DNA from: Anthopleura xanthogrammica
Taxonomy: Eukaryota > Cnidaria > Anthozoa > Actiniaria > Actiniidae
Assembly: GCA_964019055.1 (NCBI GenBank)
Contig: OZ025214.1
Coordinates: 6,447,358-6,511,357, forward strand
Length of the DNA stretch: 64,000 nt
Direction: 5' to 3'
Under the pieces are notes generated by a model. That model saw only the letters and a list, made by a program, of their open reading frames with translations, was not told the DNA's origin and did not search any database. The translations under genes were made by a program, and so were the position numbers. The stretch's first letter is position 1. The number at the start of each line of letters is the position of its first letter. Positions 12,155 through 25,200 of this stretch are shown here, piece after piece.

Positions 12155-14827
12155 TGTGAAAGATCTATCAAGAAACTCGGCCGATGTTGAGTAAAAAGGC
12201 GAAGCTTAGAACGCGATCACACCTTCACTGCAACGCCCAAGTATTCGGTGGAGACAACAACTACACATGCGTCTGAATCCTTTGCTACCGCTCATCAATC
12301 CTACACCATGATTGGCTGATAACGGTCACGTGCTATTGATCATGGATCAATTTACCCGGCAGCTCGACTTGGGGTAAAATTTTCCAAGTGATTCTAAAAA
12401 TCCTAGAAGTTTTCTAAAGAATCCCTATGTTAACCATTTTGAATGATAATTTTTCTTTATGCCGGAGAAAGCTTTATCCCGGCTTCAGCAGTTTTTCTCA
12501 CTAACGGAAATCCGACCTTTTTAAAATGTATTTTTAAATCGTTATCAAAAACAAAGGTATTGTTATTCACACGTGGTGATACGTAAACTTTTTTTGCGTG
12601 AATGAAAAAAATATTTCTATATGAAACTTTTAAAATAAATCGAAAAATATACTTAATTTTTTAAGAATATCATGCTATGCAGCTCTCATGTGACAATAAG
12701 ATAATTTTTTTTTTTATTCCGGTTGATCAGTTTTAGGTTCTCTACAAGTCATCGAATATGTAACTCCAAAAAATGGAATCAATAGACTGGTGCTGATAGG
12801 GTACACAGTGGGACGCCTATCAAGTGTTCTCTCAACGCATCACGTACCGTTAAATGGCCAAAAATATTGATTGTCACGCTAAAACTAATAGAAAATACAA
12901 TATGTTACTACACTTGAAGGTATGGGAAATGATCAAGTAGCTAAAATACTCACTTACTGAACAATCCATATTGGGACTGATCATAATTCAACTAAATGAG
13001 ACGGATGACTAGCCAGTTGATGGCTCTTTAGTTTAAGTGACATGGCTAGAATGAGCAGTGTACCGTGCAAATACTGTGTATTGTCCCAGGCAACGATCGG
13101 GTTGAAATCTCTGTGCGTTTTCTTTCCAACTACGATTTATTCCCCCACCCCTACTTTTTCATGTTTTAAAATGTTGTTGTTTTCATTTCCTTGCAACATT
13201 TGTTTACTGCCATTGTCTGTCTCCTTTTTCCTTTGCTTCCCTTCCCTCTCTCCTCCCCCCCCCCCCCCCCTTGCCTTTTTGTGTCACCCCGCAAAAGTAT
13301 CATCACCACAAATGCCGTGGATCCGAGCGAGGCATGAAAGATTTTTCATAACAAGACCAAAATATCCTTATCTATGCTATCTTGGAACACCGGTTCAAGG
13401 TTAATTATCATACTTTATAAAATCCTTGTTTGTTATTCTCAAACGAGCAAAGGTGAACAAGACAGACAGATCGATAACAATGTTTTGGTCAGTTCACTAT
13501 TTTTTCTCCTATTGCAAGTATATGTCCTTCAGCCATGCACTTGGACGAAGGGCTGAATCGACTAGGGTGCGGTGTCGCCCCTGATCAACAATCACGAGAA
13601 GAATCGTAAGCACGTCTGGTCAATATTTATAGTTTTAAGATCAGAGGCTATCATCAGGGAGCTGTTACATACTTGTTATCGAGTTTGTGACGTAGAGATG
13701 TTAAAAGTATCATATTTCAAAACGTAGTCTTGAATTTCCTTGCAGTTTTTTGATGGTAAATAGCGCGCAAGTGATTCCGAAAGCTGGACGACAGCCATAC
13801 CTACCAGGGCACTTATCGTGTGTATTTATGCGCGCAACTTGATGCTCATAACTCAGAAATACCATAGCATGGCTGCTACTTCATGTATTTAATAACTTTT
13901 CATGGTTAACTGACTAACAGGTTAACTGAATCATTGCGATTTTTTCCTTTCAAAAAAGGACATGATCAATAAATTTAAAAAAGCGTTTGCAGGGTTTTGA
14001 TTGAAAATAAAGCTGAAAAGAAGTGGTGACCCTCGTTAAACTGATTATTGAACAACATATATATCGCTAGCTTGAGAAAGCTTCCACACTGAACAGACAT
14101 AACAAACTGCTTGGGTGGAAAATATGCAAAGAACCTGTCAATTTGCAGATTTTTAATAATAAAACTTGATAAGGCAATTCTGGTACTGTCTCGAACTGTC
14201 TTGAAGTTTCTTGACAGGTTGAAAGATAATCGGCGGTATCGATTCTATCGATACCCTCCAGAATATTGATTTGTCATAGAGTAGATATCACGTGATATCA
14301 GCTTACGAATGCCTTACGAATTTATTATTTATAATAAGCACTCTTGTTGAATGTCTCTTATTTTCTCGCTCCTTGGTTGGTTCAAAGGAGAAAGCCATTT
14401 GAGATCGAGTCTGTCATATTTTCCAATCTAAGGGATAAGGTCAAAACAATCGTCATCCTACGGTAACCGATTCAGGGGGAGGGGTGGGGTTATCCGGTAC
14501 CCACCACCTCTGGAAGTGAAATCCTGGATTTTGTTCTGAAATATCTCCAAAACTAAAAGCGGCAAATCACAGAAATGAATGTACTGACTGTTTTCATGTA
14601 TGCTTAACAACGGATTTGTGGATAGAAATAGTCACTACGGACACCCATTCATGATCGAGCATTTCAACAGGTCTCTGAGGGGGAGGGGTTATTTACCGAT
14701 ACCCACCAACCCCTTAAATCAATAAAATCGGGTCCCTATTTTGGACAACTGTTTTGACCTTGTCCCTAAGTCCCCCTTTTTAGGCTAACTCGCGGTCCCT
14801 GTACGTACATTCTTATTCTTTTACGCC

Positions 14828-15075
14828 CGTCCAATTCATCCAATGTATATTCTTATTCCTATATATGCGTTCATCCAATTCATTTCAGGTACATTCTTAT
14901 TGCTATATGCAACATCCAATTCATCCAATGTATATTCTTATTCCTATATCGTAACGCTATATACGTTCATCCAATCCATTTCAGGTACATTCTTATTGCT
15001 ATATGCAACATCCAATTCATCCAATGTACATTCTTATTCCTATATATGCGTTCATCCAATCAATTTCAGCAGGGA
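14828..15075. repeat. Degenerate tandem repeat, about 84-96 bp period
   Basis: The block CATCCAATGTAYATTCTTATTCC recurs at 14838, 14922 and 15018, with 'ttcatccaatYcatttcagg' between copies. This creates an artificial Tyr/Ser-rich plus-strand open frame. Confidence 0.75.
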
Positions 15076-15549
15076 CCGCAGAGGAAGAGGGGCTGGGGAG
15101 CTGTCCCTGCAGACGTTCCCAATAATGGAGACAAAGATAGACGATTACGAAAATAAGGAAATTACTATTTTAATATCTTCATTGGCTAAGGAACAAAGAA
15201 GATTAAAAAAAACATATATATGAAAGCCGAGGTCTGAAGACAAAAATTAAAATAGGAGTTGATCATGAACTTCTGTGCTGTAGACTGATCCATAGACATA
15301 ACTTGTTTTGAAATATAAATTGAGCATAGGTTTAGAGTATTTACATATATATTAATATGTTCACCTCATGCTATCATTATTCACAAACTCACATGAGCAA
15401 CTCACTTGAAGTTTGTTAATAATTCATTCGATAATTAGAAACACTCTTGTAATGACTTACACCACATAGGAAAGTCCAAGGGCGTCAACACGAGCATATA
15501 TAATGGCTTAACCGACCCCCCTTTTAACTGTACGTGTTCTCAAGCATTA

Positions 15550-15720
15550 CGCCCATTTTCATAATTATGCGACCCAGACAATTCGAGTCGTCTGGGTTTT
15601 TGGCTTCAGTCTCAATCCGTCAATCAAATTTTCAACGGTCTGAGCTACTAAATTTTTCATCGACGGCAACCAAAAACCCAGACGTCATAGGCTATGTTGG
15701 TCGTGTAATTATGAAAGGCG
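15550..15720. mobile_element. Inverted-repeat MITE
   Basis: Outer arms at 15550-15573 and about 15700-15720, and inner arms at 15589-15604 and 15667-15683, are inverse complements. The open frame across it is explained by the palindrome. Confidence 0.55.
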
Positions 15721-16282
15721 AAGCTTTTGTGATGCACTATACGTTAATCTCCTCAGTGCCCAAGCCCTTGAAACGTCTAGGACGGTGTAAATCTTGCATG
15801 GTGTTCACATAATACTTATATCAGTCTCTAGCTGGGTATATATTATTCAGTACTGCAGGGCTTGTTCAGATTACAAGCGCACTCTATATTCAGTATTAGC
15901 TAGTATACATATATTTGAAACAAACTTCACTCTCGTTTTCGAGTCAGACGCCTGATTCTCTGGAAGTCGGGTCGATCGGGGGAGGGGAAGTGTTGAAGAA
16001 GAATCGTGGGGGTGGAGGTAGAGGTAAGTGAGCCGGGAATCCGGAAGAGTGTATAATGTTTTTTTCTCAGCTCCGGCGGTTCGATCTACGACCCCATCTA
16101 CGTCTCAAGCTTGAATTCAAGGAGCTTCTCACACAATATTGCTCAATATATTAAATATAGATAAATATATAAATATGCGATAGGTGGACTTCCGGTAGCA
16201 CGAAGATCATATCGAGGATTACTCAGTAATTAATCGATAACATCTGATTTGGATAAACTCATGACGCTATTCCGGTGAAAAC

Positions 16283-19200
16283 TTATCGGTCTGACGAAAA
16301 AACAGCAAGACTTTGCTTGATTGAGTCGTCCTGTGAAATGAAAATTAAAAAGAAAATGAATGAATTTATAAAATTATATATCCTAGTACGTCTGCATGTC
16401 GATTATAAATGAGGGTCTGGATTGGGAGGGAGGGGGTCCAGCTCTCAGAGTTCAGGCTTTTTCTCACTTGTCCACAGTTAAATTTTAGGACATTTGTCAA
16501 TGATTACTCAAACCCCATTCAGAACCTGTTAAAAGTATTCACCAGTAAAAAATTGAAATCCTGAATGCATTTTGCGAGAGGAACCATTGACTGTTTAGTA
16601 TGTACCTTTTTGCAGCCTTCAATAAATTCGTCTTCTGTAATGACGCCGTCTTCATTTGTATCCATCAGCTGAAGAAATAACAAGTGAGTTTTTATGTGAA
16701 GATCACAAGTATATTTCAATGTCTTTTTCTCTCAGTTATCAAAGGCAAAAGGCGATAAGTCATTCCAAAACGAAAAGAAATAATTATCGGGTGGGGGGGG
16801 GGGGGGGTACTTTTCATTTCATAGGGGGATGCTCCGCCCGGACTCGTATACTTTTGAAGAAAAGCTGCCCCTTTTTATACCAAAACTCACAAATTTCCAC
16901 CCTTTTTCTATACCTGCGGCCTGAAAAAGGTACCCCTTTCGGGCGGAGCATCCCGTATAGGGAGTTCCCCCAACCCCCCCCCCCCCCCCGGGGAAGTTAT
17001 TGGTATACAACTGAACACGAATAATGGACTACAAATAACACGGCGGAATATCTCCACACTAACCTCCGTGTTCTTGACGAGAATAAGAAGCAGAAACACA
17101 CATTATTCCAGCTATTCTTGGATCTTAAAATGTCCTATTTCCTAACACCTATCGCCTATCGCCTATGGCCTTAGTTTTGCTTATAATCTAAGCGTTTACC
17201 GTGAAAAGTCGCTCCACTTGTTCCTGAACACTGCACTCTTCAGTAGCTGCCAGTGCCTCTCCCATCATACAGTGTACAGAATGAACCACAGTTGCCAGCT
17301 CCTGGAACAAAATATAGAACATTTAACCGCACATATAATATCGATTGTCGTTCATATTAAAGTATATAAACCGCAAACAAGTTTGTGGCTTACCTCTCTT
17401 GTTATTACGCCATCACCATCCAAGTCATAAAGATGGAATGCCCATTTCATTTTTTCGTCTAAAGATCCATGTAAAGATATCGATAATCCAAGTACAAAAT
17501 CCTAAAAAATAAAAATAAAAAAACTCCTAACTAATACATATTGTTTGTTTGCTTATTTTCCTCTTTCTTTCTTTCCTTTTTTCTTCCTTCCTTCCTTCCT
17601 TCCTTCCTTCCTTTCTTTCTTTCTTCCTTCCTTCTTTCTTCTTTTCTCCTTTCCCTCCCCTCCCTAAAAACTAAAGTCAACGCGCGCGCTATGACGTAAT
17701 TATGAATTCAACCAATCAGAGAACAGAACATTTTCCCTACGTCACGCAACGTCATAATCAGTTTGTAAAACTTGCCGCTCATATGCATCATGTTGCTCAA
17801 ATGAATGAACGAGTAAAGACGTGCCAAAGAAAGCTGAGATTTTCTCCCTAAAAATCTCCTCTTTATACCTTCTAAACATGATGAATGCAAACCTGCAATG
17901 TTGCTTAGGGTTTGATAACTCTTCTAAGCAAATTTGAGAGCATTTGAACAAGGAATTTGGTGTCATTTTTCCTCCTTCAGGAACTCAAGTCGATACAACT
18001 TTGAGGTAAGATTAAATTTCATTAACTTTTCTTCTTATTCTTTTCTATCAATTAAATTTTATTCTTTACTCTTTAATAACTAAGAATATTTAAGCTTAAT
18101 TTTAATCTATTAAGACATCAATAGCTGTTATCACATTTATACAAAACGATATGCGTTTTTGTCTTCCAAACTATCATAAGCTTATTATTAAACTCACCTC
18201 AAATGAAATTCTTCCATTTTTATTTTGATCAAACACGTTGAACAATATATTTGCATACTGACTCGAATCTAGTGAAGAAATATTAAATAAACCGTAAGAA
18301 AACAATCTGTTTTTGAACAAAAACATTAATGTAAGGATGTGTAAAACAACTACTTACCTCCATATGGAAAAAACTGTGCATAAATTCTTTTAAATGTTTC
18401 CCGATCTACTAATCCATTAGTGCATTCCTGTGTTTCAAATATTAAAATCATTAATGTTTTGGATCTAAATTTTACCAAATTTTAAATTGATTAACTCCTT
18501 ATGTAATATGTAAAGGGGTAAAGGGTACGGTAGGTGCAGATACACCATCAGTTAAAGTACAGATACATGGTGCAACATTGCAAGTTTGTTGCAATGTTGC
18601 AGGCAATCGATGTTATGAGTCATGTCACAATATTCAATTTGTTGCACAAAATTTTGATGAAGTTGAAAATGATTCTATTTTAGCAACATTGCCTGTGATG
18701 TTGTGTACATGGATCACTATTTTCACATTCGCATATAACTTTGTACTTACATTTTTAAACCCTCTATACATGCGTTGTAATTCAGCTCTAGTAAACTTTG
18801 TGTGTTGCAAAAGATCTTCTAGGCCATCAATGCGGCATCCAATGTGATTTGTTTTATATTCTGGATCTATAAAAATCATAGTAAATGCATGAGATAAATA
18901 TTTGACAATTAATAATTAGGTGGGACTGTAATTATAACATTTGAATAATTAAGCATAAGCAGTTTTCTTTTTAACTCTGATGTCAATCATATGAATATTG
19001 CAAGTCATGAAATTCAGCTGTAAAGTACTGATTAACATTTTTAGAAATAACGATTTAATAGACAGTTTATGTTATTGGAGTAAGAGACAGCGCGGTGTCT
19101 TTTGTGAGTAGAGTTGTTTGTTGGTTCTCTCCTAGCTGTGCTTCGGGTGTTTTTCTCCATGTTCTCCAGTTTTCCTCCCTCTGCAAAATTCAACTTCTAA

Positions 19201-22200
19201 ATTCCAATTCAATCTTTGGGCTTTCACCTAGCATGGACCTTAAGGCTCCATTTGTGATTGTCCCATGCTGTGATACAACAGCCAAAACTTAATAGATTTT
19301 TTTTTTTAATTATTAGCTGAAACTCAATCTGTCAATTGAGTCTATTGGTCCTCTTCCTATCTTTGAGAGTTTTTTTTTCTGGTTACTTTCTGGTTTTTCC
19401 ACCTGCATAAAACCATACTTTTTTTTAACTGAGCTGTGCTTGATTGGCTAGTATAGCAACCTAGAGTGCCTTTATAAATTTTAATCTATGGTATACTGAA
19501 TCATAGGACCTGAGCTACCTGTGTTACATACCCAGGTTACAACTTCGTCGTTGTCAGGTTCTTTTTCAAATACATCATTCTGTACATAAAACTGATAGTA
19601 AAACAGTCTGTTGAGCAATGGATGGACTCCTATCTATGAGAGCGAAATAAAACTTGACAATGACAAACTAGTCCCAGTCGAGTATGGTCGAGTACGTAAC
19701 ACGGGTAGCCCAGACCCTATGATTCATTATGTTCTAAAATTGATCACATTGAGGTGTGTTCACAATACTCCAGTTTCACATTCGATGGAAACCGCTGTTT
19801 TTGAAGACCACAGACTCATTTGTACAGGCTTAGCCTCGCTTATAAGTCAGCTATTCAACGACATCATTAAAAGTCCATGGGATTTCAAAACATTGGTATT
19901 GTTCAACTTACACATTCTTTACATTACAGTTGACTTATGCAAATCATTAGCAACAGCCAACTGTAATGTAAAGAATGTGCAAGTTGAATAATACCAATCC
20001 CACGGACTTTTAATGGTGCCTTTGAATGGATGACTTATAAACGAGGCTAAGCCTGTACAAATGAGTCTGTGGTCTTCAAAAACAGCGGTTTCCATCGAAT
20101 GTGAAACTGGAGTATTCAGCATTGTATTAGTGCCTAAAGGAAGGATAATCTGTTCCCCCAAATTTATCCATCTATATATTTACTTATTTATTTTTATTAA
20201 CTTGTCTCTGGCTTACAAAATGTAACCTCCATAACAGTTGACACAAAAAAAGAATTGAAGACCAAATTTGTTAAAGTATGGCTATTCTGACACCTTTTGC
20301 ACTCCAGGAATCCCTATTCATACTAAAACCTAAGTCTCTTTGCTGGTATTTTTAATGACTGGAAGTCATAAAGGGGCACTTGGATGAAAACGCCCCATAT
20401 TTTGAAAGTCCAAATAGTTCAAGTATTTAAGAATAATATGACTCAATCATGATTACGAAAACCAGATTGTCAAAAATTTCAGCCTGGGAGCCACTCGCAG
20501 TTGAGAAATTTTGATTTAAAAACTAAAAGAACAAATGGGGTTGAGTAAATGACGTCATTTACTCACAATTTAGATGCTGAAATATATATATATAATTTTT
20601 ATCCGCAAATTTTGAGTGTGAAGAAAATATGTTGCTTGGCTACTATTGGGGCCATATAGATTAGTTTAACCAAGTTTCAAGGCATTTCCAATTTTCATCG
20701 ATTTTCATCCAAGTGCCCCTTTAAGGCCCCCACTCTAGCATAACATACTCCTCATTGAGCCATCCAAGCTACAGACTTTTAGTAGACACTAAATTTCATA
20801 AATATTTTAATATTAAAAAAACATTTTCAATAGCTCATCTAATTGTTACAAGGAGAAAATGGCTGGCCTCCCTCCAAATCCCCATAGGCCTTCACCCTAT
20901 AAATTATGAATGCTCCCTTTATGTAAAAGAATAAAATATGAAATACATTCAGAAACTCTGCTATAGTTATGCATATTCGTCCTTGGATCATACATAAGTA
21001 GATGAGAGCCTAAAAGAATAGAATATGAAATACATTCAGAAACTCTGCTATAGTTATGCGTATTCGTACTTGGATCATACATAAGTAGATGAGAGGCTAA
21101 AAGAATAGAATATGAAATACATTCAGAAACTCTGCTATAGTTATGCGTATTCGTCCTTGGATCATACGTAAGTAGATGGCCATTAAATAAATATGAAAAC
21201 ACAGCAGCTAGTAATTCAAGGAATTGATAGAAAATTATATGAAAGCTCTGATAGATTTGTGGTGAACCTCTTTTCTATCTTCAACCTTTTTGTCCCTTTG
21301 GTCCTTCAAATCCTTATCCACAAATGAACTTTATACCTATAATAATGTCAATCAACTATATTGAATATGTACTATCCAGTGTTACTTTAATAAGAAAATT
21401 TAAAGAGACAGTTGTGTTAATTTATAGGCTGTTTCTTATAAAAACTAAACATTGGTGGCCAAAATTTCATAATATAAACTTAATACCAAGTTAAGAAATA
21501 CTGAAGTTATCTTTTTTTTAAACTTTCAATGTAGACAGGAGACTAAACAAACCATGAAAATCAAAAATTGAAATTATTATGGATATCGAGTTGAACACTA
21601 GATATACAGATAACATTTTAAAGATGTTTATTACCATAAAGATTTAAAGATCAAAATTTGTAAAAACCTTTAAAATATTCTACGATTCGTAACTTCTATA
21701 TTGGTTGTCAAATTATAACAATAACAATTATAGTAATTATTTTTGGATCTATAGTAGTACTACAAGTTCTCACCAAAGCGATAATTCTGTAAAATATCAA
21801 TTATACATGTGTCTTTGAGTTCAAATCCAAGCATTAAATACGATTTCCTTCCATCTCTCAAGAACAACAATACAATAAAACGTGTAACTACAACGACTTA
21901 TAACACTAACATAAACCCAGCATAAAAGGACACTCGAGTAAACAACACAAACTACTAAATAAAAATATGACAGAATACTGATACTTGAAGTTCACGAATT
22001 TTCTGATTAGACTACTAGCTTGGTATTTGTATTTGGTGAGTCATATATATAGTCGTGCAGTCAAGCGGCTTACGATCTTGATAACCCCGAAGTTCGACGT
22101 ATGTACAAGATGTAAACAAAACGTACAGAAGTAGATATCATACATAGGATACTACTGCTAAAACTACGTCTATTCTTCTTGGTAAATTATTTGATCGACA

Positions 22201-25200
22201 GAATAAAATGTACTGGAATAAAATCTTTCCCCACCGTTCGGATTTTCTATTTCTGCACCAGCATAACGAGCTTGTTCTGGGGGATTTCTTCCTTTTCGCC
22301 TGATACCTACGTTGATAAGGAAAGCAAAAATACCAGCGGGTTTAGTTACACGATGGTTGAAAAGCGAACCAAATGAAAAAGTATTGGGATTCCACTCGAC
22401 ACTTACTCAAAAGTCGGCTCGTTTTGCCCAAGTCTTGCCCCATAATTGAACTCCGAATCACAGTTATCTTACCATCTTACTTTGGAAGTTCACAGGCTTC
22501 GCGATCGAAGGAATCGAAAACAAAACAGGTGCACAGAACTGCGCATGCGTCACACATAAAACCGCATAATAACGACATAATAACACATCTTTATATTAGT
22601 AATACCGTTTATCTGGATCCTTTTAATTGATTATAGAAAATGTCTATAATTATTCTAATTTTCACTGGAAAGATACTAGCTTCAGTTCTTCAGAGACAGA
22701 GCGAGTCATAACATAAACCTTAGTAATAACTTCTGTTCACAGAAAAACACGAGGCACCTGGTCTCTATTTTAGGCATGTTTCGTTGTTTTCTTTACATTA
22801 TTTGTACGTCTTGTACCGGTTGATAAAGAAACATATTTATTATTTAGCATTTCTTCGAACATTTGCTACTCCAGCAGATTACGTGTACAACTGCGGTGGC
22901 ACCGAAATGTGTCACGCAAGCTGTCTGGGTTTTTTTTTTAGGGAAAAATACTGATTAGGCTGTAAATGCACGCCGTTTTTCATAATTTAAAAGTTGTAGT
23001 TAGGATGCAATTACTATATACGCTGTTTTACTTTTTTCTTTTTTCTTTTACTTTTTAACACGATAAGTATATGCATCAGTGATAGAGTTAGCACGTAACT
23101 AAAAAATTCGGTATCCGGAAAGAAGGGAGTGAATCCCTGGGTAAATCAAATCAGATGGGATTTCAGCAGTGGCATTTTACAGAGTCATGTTGCTGTTCAT
23201 TGTCTGAATCTCTGTCTGAATCTCTCGGACTGAATCTAATTGAAATTTAGAGCTGCTAATCTGAGTGGAATGAGGAAAACCAAAAAAATAAAAAAATAAA
23301 AAACAAAGAAAAATCCTCACAGCACAGGAGAAAAGCAACAAGCAACTTTGCTCAAGTACGACATTGGACTACTTCGACGATGCGGCGGCCATCTTGAATC
23401 TGAATCAATGTAAAGAACCGTGTAAGAGATGTCGGGGGTATACGTAGTATGTGATGAAGATAAAAATAAATCCTGGGTTTCTCTGGCCCTATCATGTTGA
23501 GTCATTATTTTCACATCTTGAATCGCAAGGCATTATGGGGCGTCCAGGGGGCAAAAGAAAACAAAAATGTCGGATAAAATAGAGAGTTTCGTTTATTTGT
23601 CTTTCCATCATGTCCATCTTCTTAATTCATCTCTTGTCAAGTCGTCTAGGGGTGAAACGTTAATTTTAATCGACGCCATAAGTGTAAAAAAGTTTTGTGT
23701 ATTTGCCTCCTACCAAAATGGCCGCCTTATCATCGAAGTAATCCATTGGAATCAAGGTCGCCGCATTGGCGAGATTAGCAAGCGCCAAACCTCTTTAAGC
23801 CGTAAGGCTTCTAAAGTATAGATTATGCTACTCCACTTATAGTCTTCGGTGCAAAATAAAAATAATAAATTTCTATCATAATATTTTAGTTTCTAGGTAA
23901 TGTAAATGCGTCGGTAGCCTCCTAACCGCTTATATCGTCTGCGCACCGGATCGACTCGACCAAAGTTGCGCCCCTTTCCCATTCAACGGTCTTTCTCGAA
24001 AAATCATTATTAATACTTGATAATAATATTCCTCGTACGATATTTTAGGTATATACCTCCATGTAATAGTGTTCTTATTTTCAATTGAAAAAGCTTATTA
24101 AAGATTCTTATCACTACATTACCACTAGCCTGCGTGCAGCCCGATTTTAACTCTGGTTAAGGAGGCTCCCTAGAGTTTACTCTTCCTCCACCAAGAGTCA
24201 CAAAAACTACTCGCATTTTGTCCAGAATTATCAATCATTTCAAACCAGTAGCAACAGAAGCAGCAGCAAATAAAGCTCCGTGAAATCTACCCTTGTGTTT
24301 AGTGATTTTTATACGACTTTGACAAACTTGCACGTTCAAAACAGTTCATTTAATATATTCAGAATGCAATGAGTATGCTTGCGCATGCGCAACTACTAAA
24401 CTTGAAGAATTTTTATTTTGCGTACGTTAATTTTCAAAATGAAATTAACTCAAAAGTACATGGTGAAATGTTCCCAAACGTATACAGTTTTTTCACAATG
24501 TTATAAAAAGGCAACTGACAATATGCTACTGAAATCCTGACATCAGATTTTTTTTAATCCAGGAAAATCGAAATTTCTCAATATCTCACGTTCTGATGTC
24601 AAGATTTTTTTAAGCCGCAGTTATATTATAAAAAACCCAACGGAGTTTTATATTATGTATTTAGAAGAATATTGACCGTGGAAAATTCGAGTTATTATTT
24701 TTTTAATGTTAAAAATAGGCCTTTTTACGACAGATGCAGCGTTGCTATGGTAACATTGTACGTGATCATTACTACCACAAACAAATCCTAAACTCATAAT
24801 CTTTAATATGGTTGGTCTATCAGGCATCGATATGCAGATATGCTTTTGCTATAAAAGGATTTCTCTTATAGCTCCAAATACCTGTAAACTCTAGGGAGCC
24901 TCCTTAAGACGGTCACACCGACTTAACCACAGTTAGGTTCCGGATACAATACAATACAATAAACTTTATTAGGTTCACTATTATGTACTTATTGACTGAG
25001 TGGGAGGTCCGAACGGGAAAATATTTGGCTCGAGGTCCTGAAGTACGGAACGAGCGCAGCGAGTTCCGTGCCAAGGACCGAGAGCCAAATATTTTCCCGT
25101 TCGGACCGACCTTAACTCAGTCAATAAGCATTTTATCATATGACCACATATAAAAAATCGATTTCAAAGCGTTTTTAATAAATACGAATCAAAATGCGTA

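Larger units (their letters stand above)
12155..16282. other. Intergenic region between adducin and the KChIP-like gene
   Basis: Contains the putative adducin promoter (an ATTGG box and CACGTG E-box near 12310-12332), a poly-C tract at about 13255-13270, tandem repeats at 14828-15075 and an inverted repeat at 15550-15720. I see no coding exon. Open stretches at 13042-13404 and 14843-15223 look non-coding, and the second is repeat-derived. Confidence 0.5.

Noticed and set aside
15534..15812. 92-codon plus-strand frame
   Set aside because: Runs across an inverted-repeat MITE; no splice or domain support.
19611..20161. Mirror-image frames on both strands
   Set aside because: Explained by the hairpin element at 19,765-20,115.
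20897..21202. 101-codon minus-strand frame
   Set aside because: Three tandem 87-bp units; periodic peptide caused by the repeat.
23567..23821. 84-codon plus-strand frame starting MSDKIESF
   Set aside because: Lies between arms of an inverted-repeat element inside an intron; no family resemblance.
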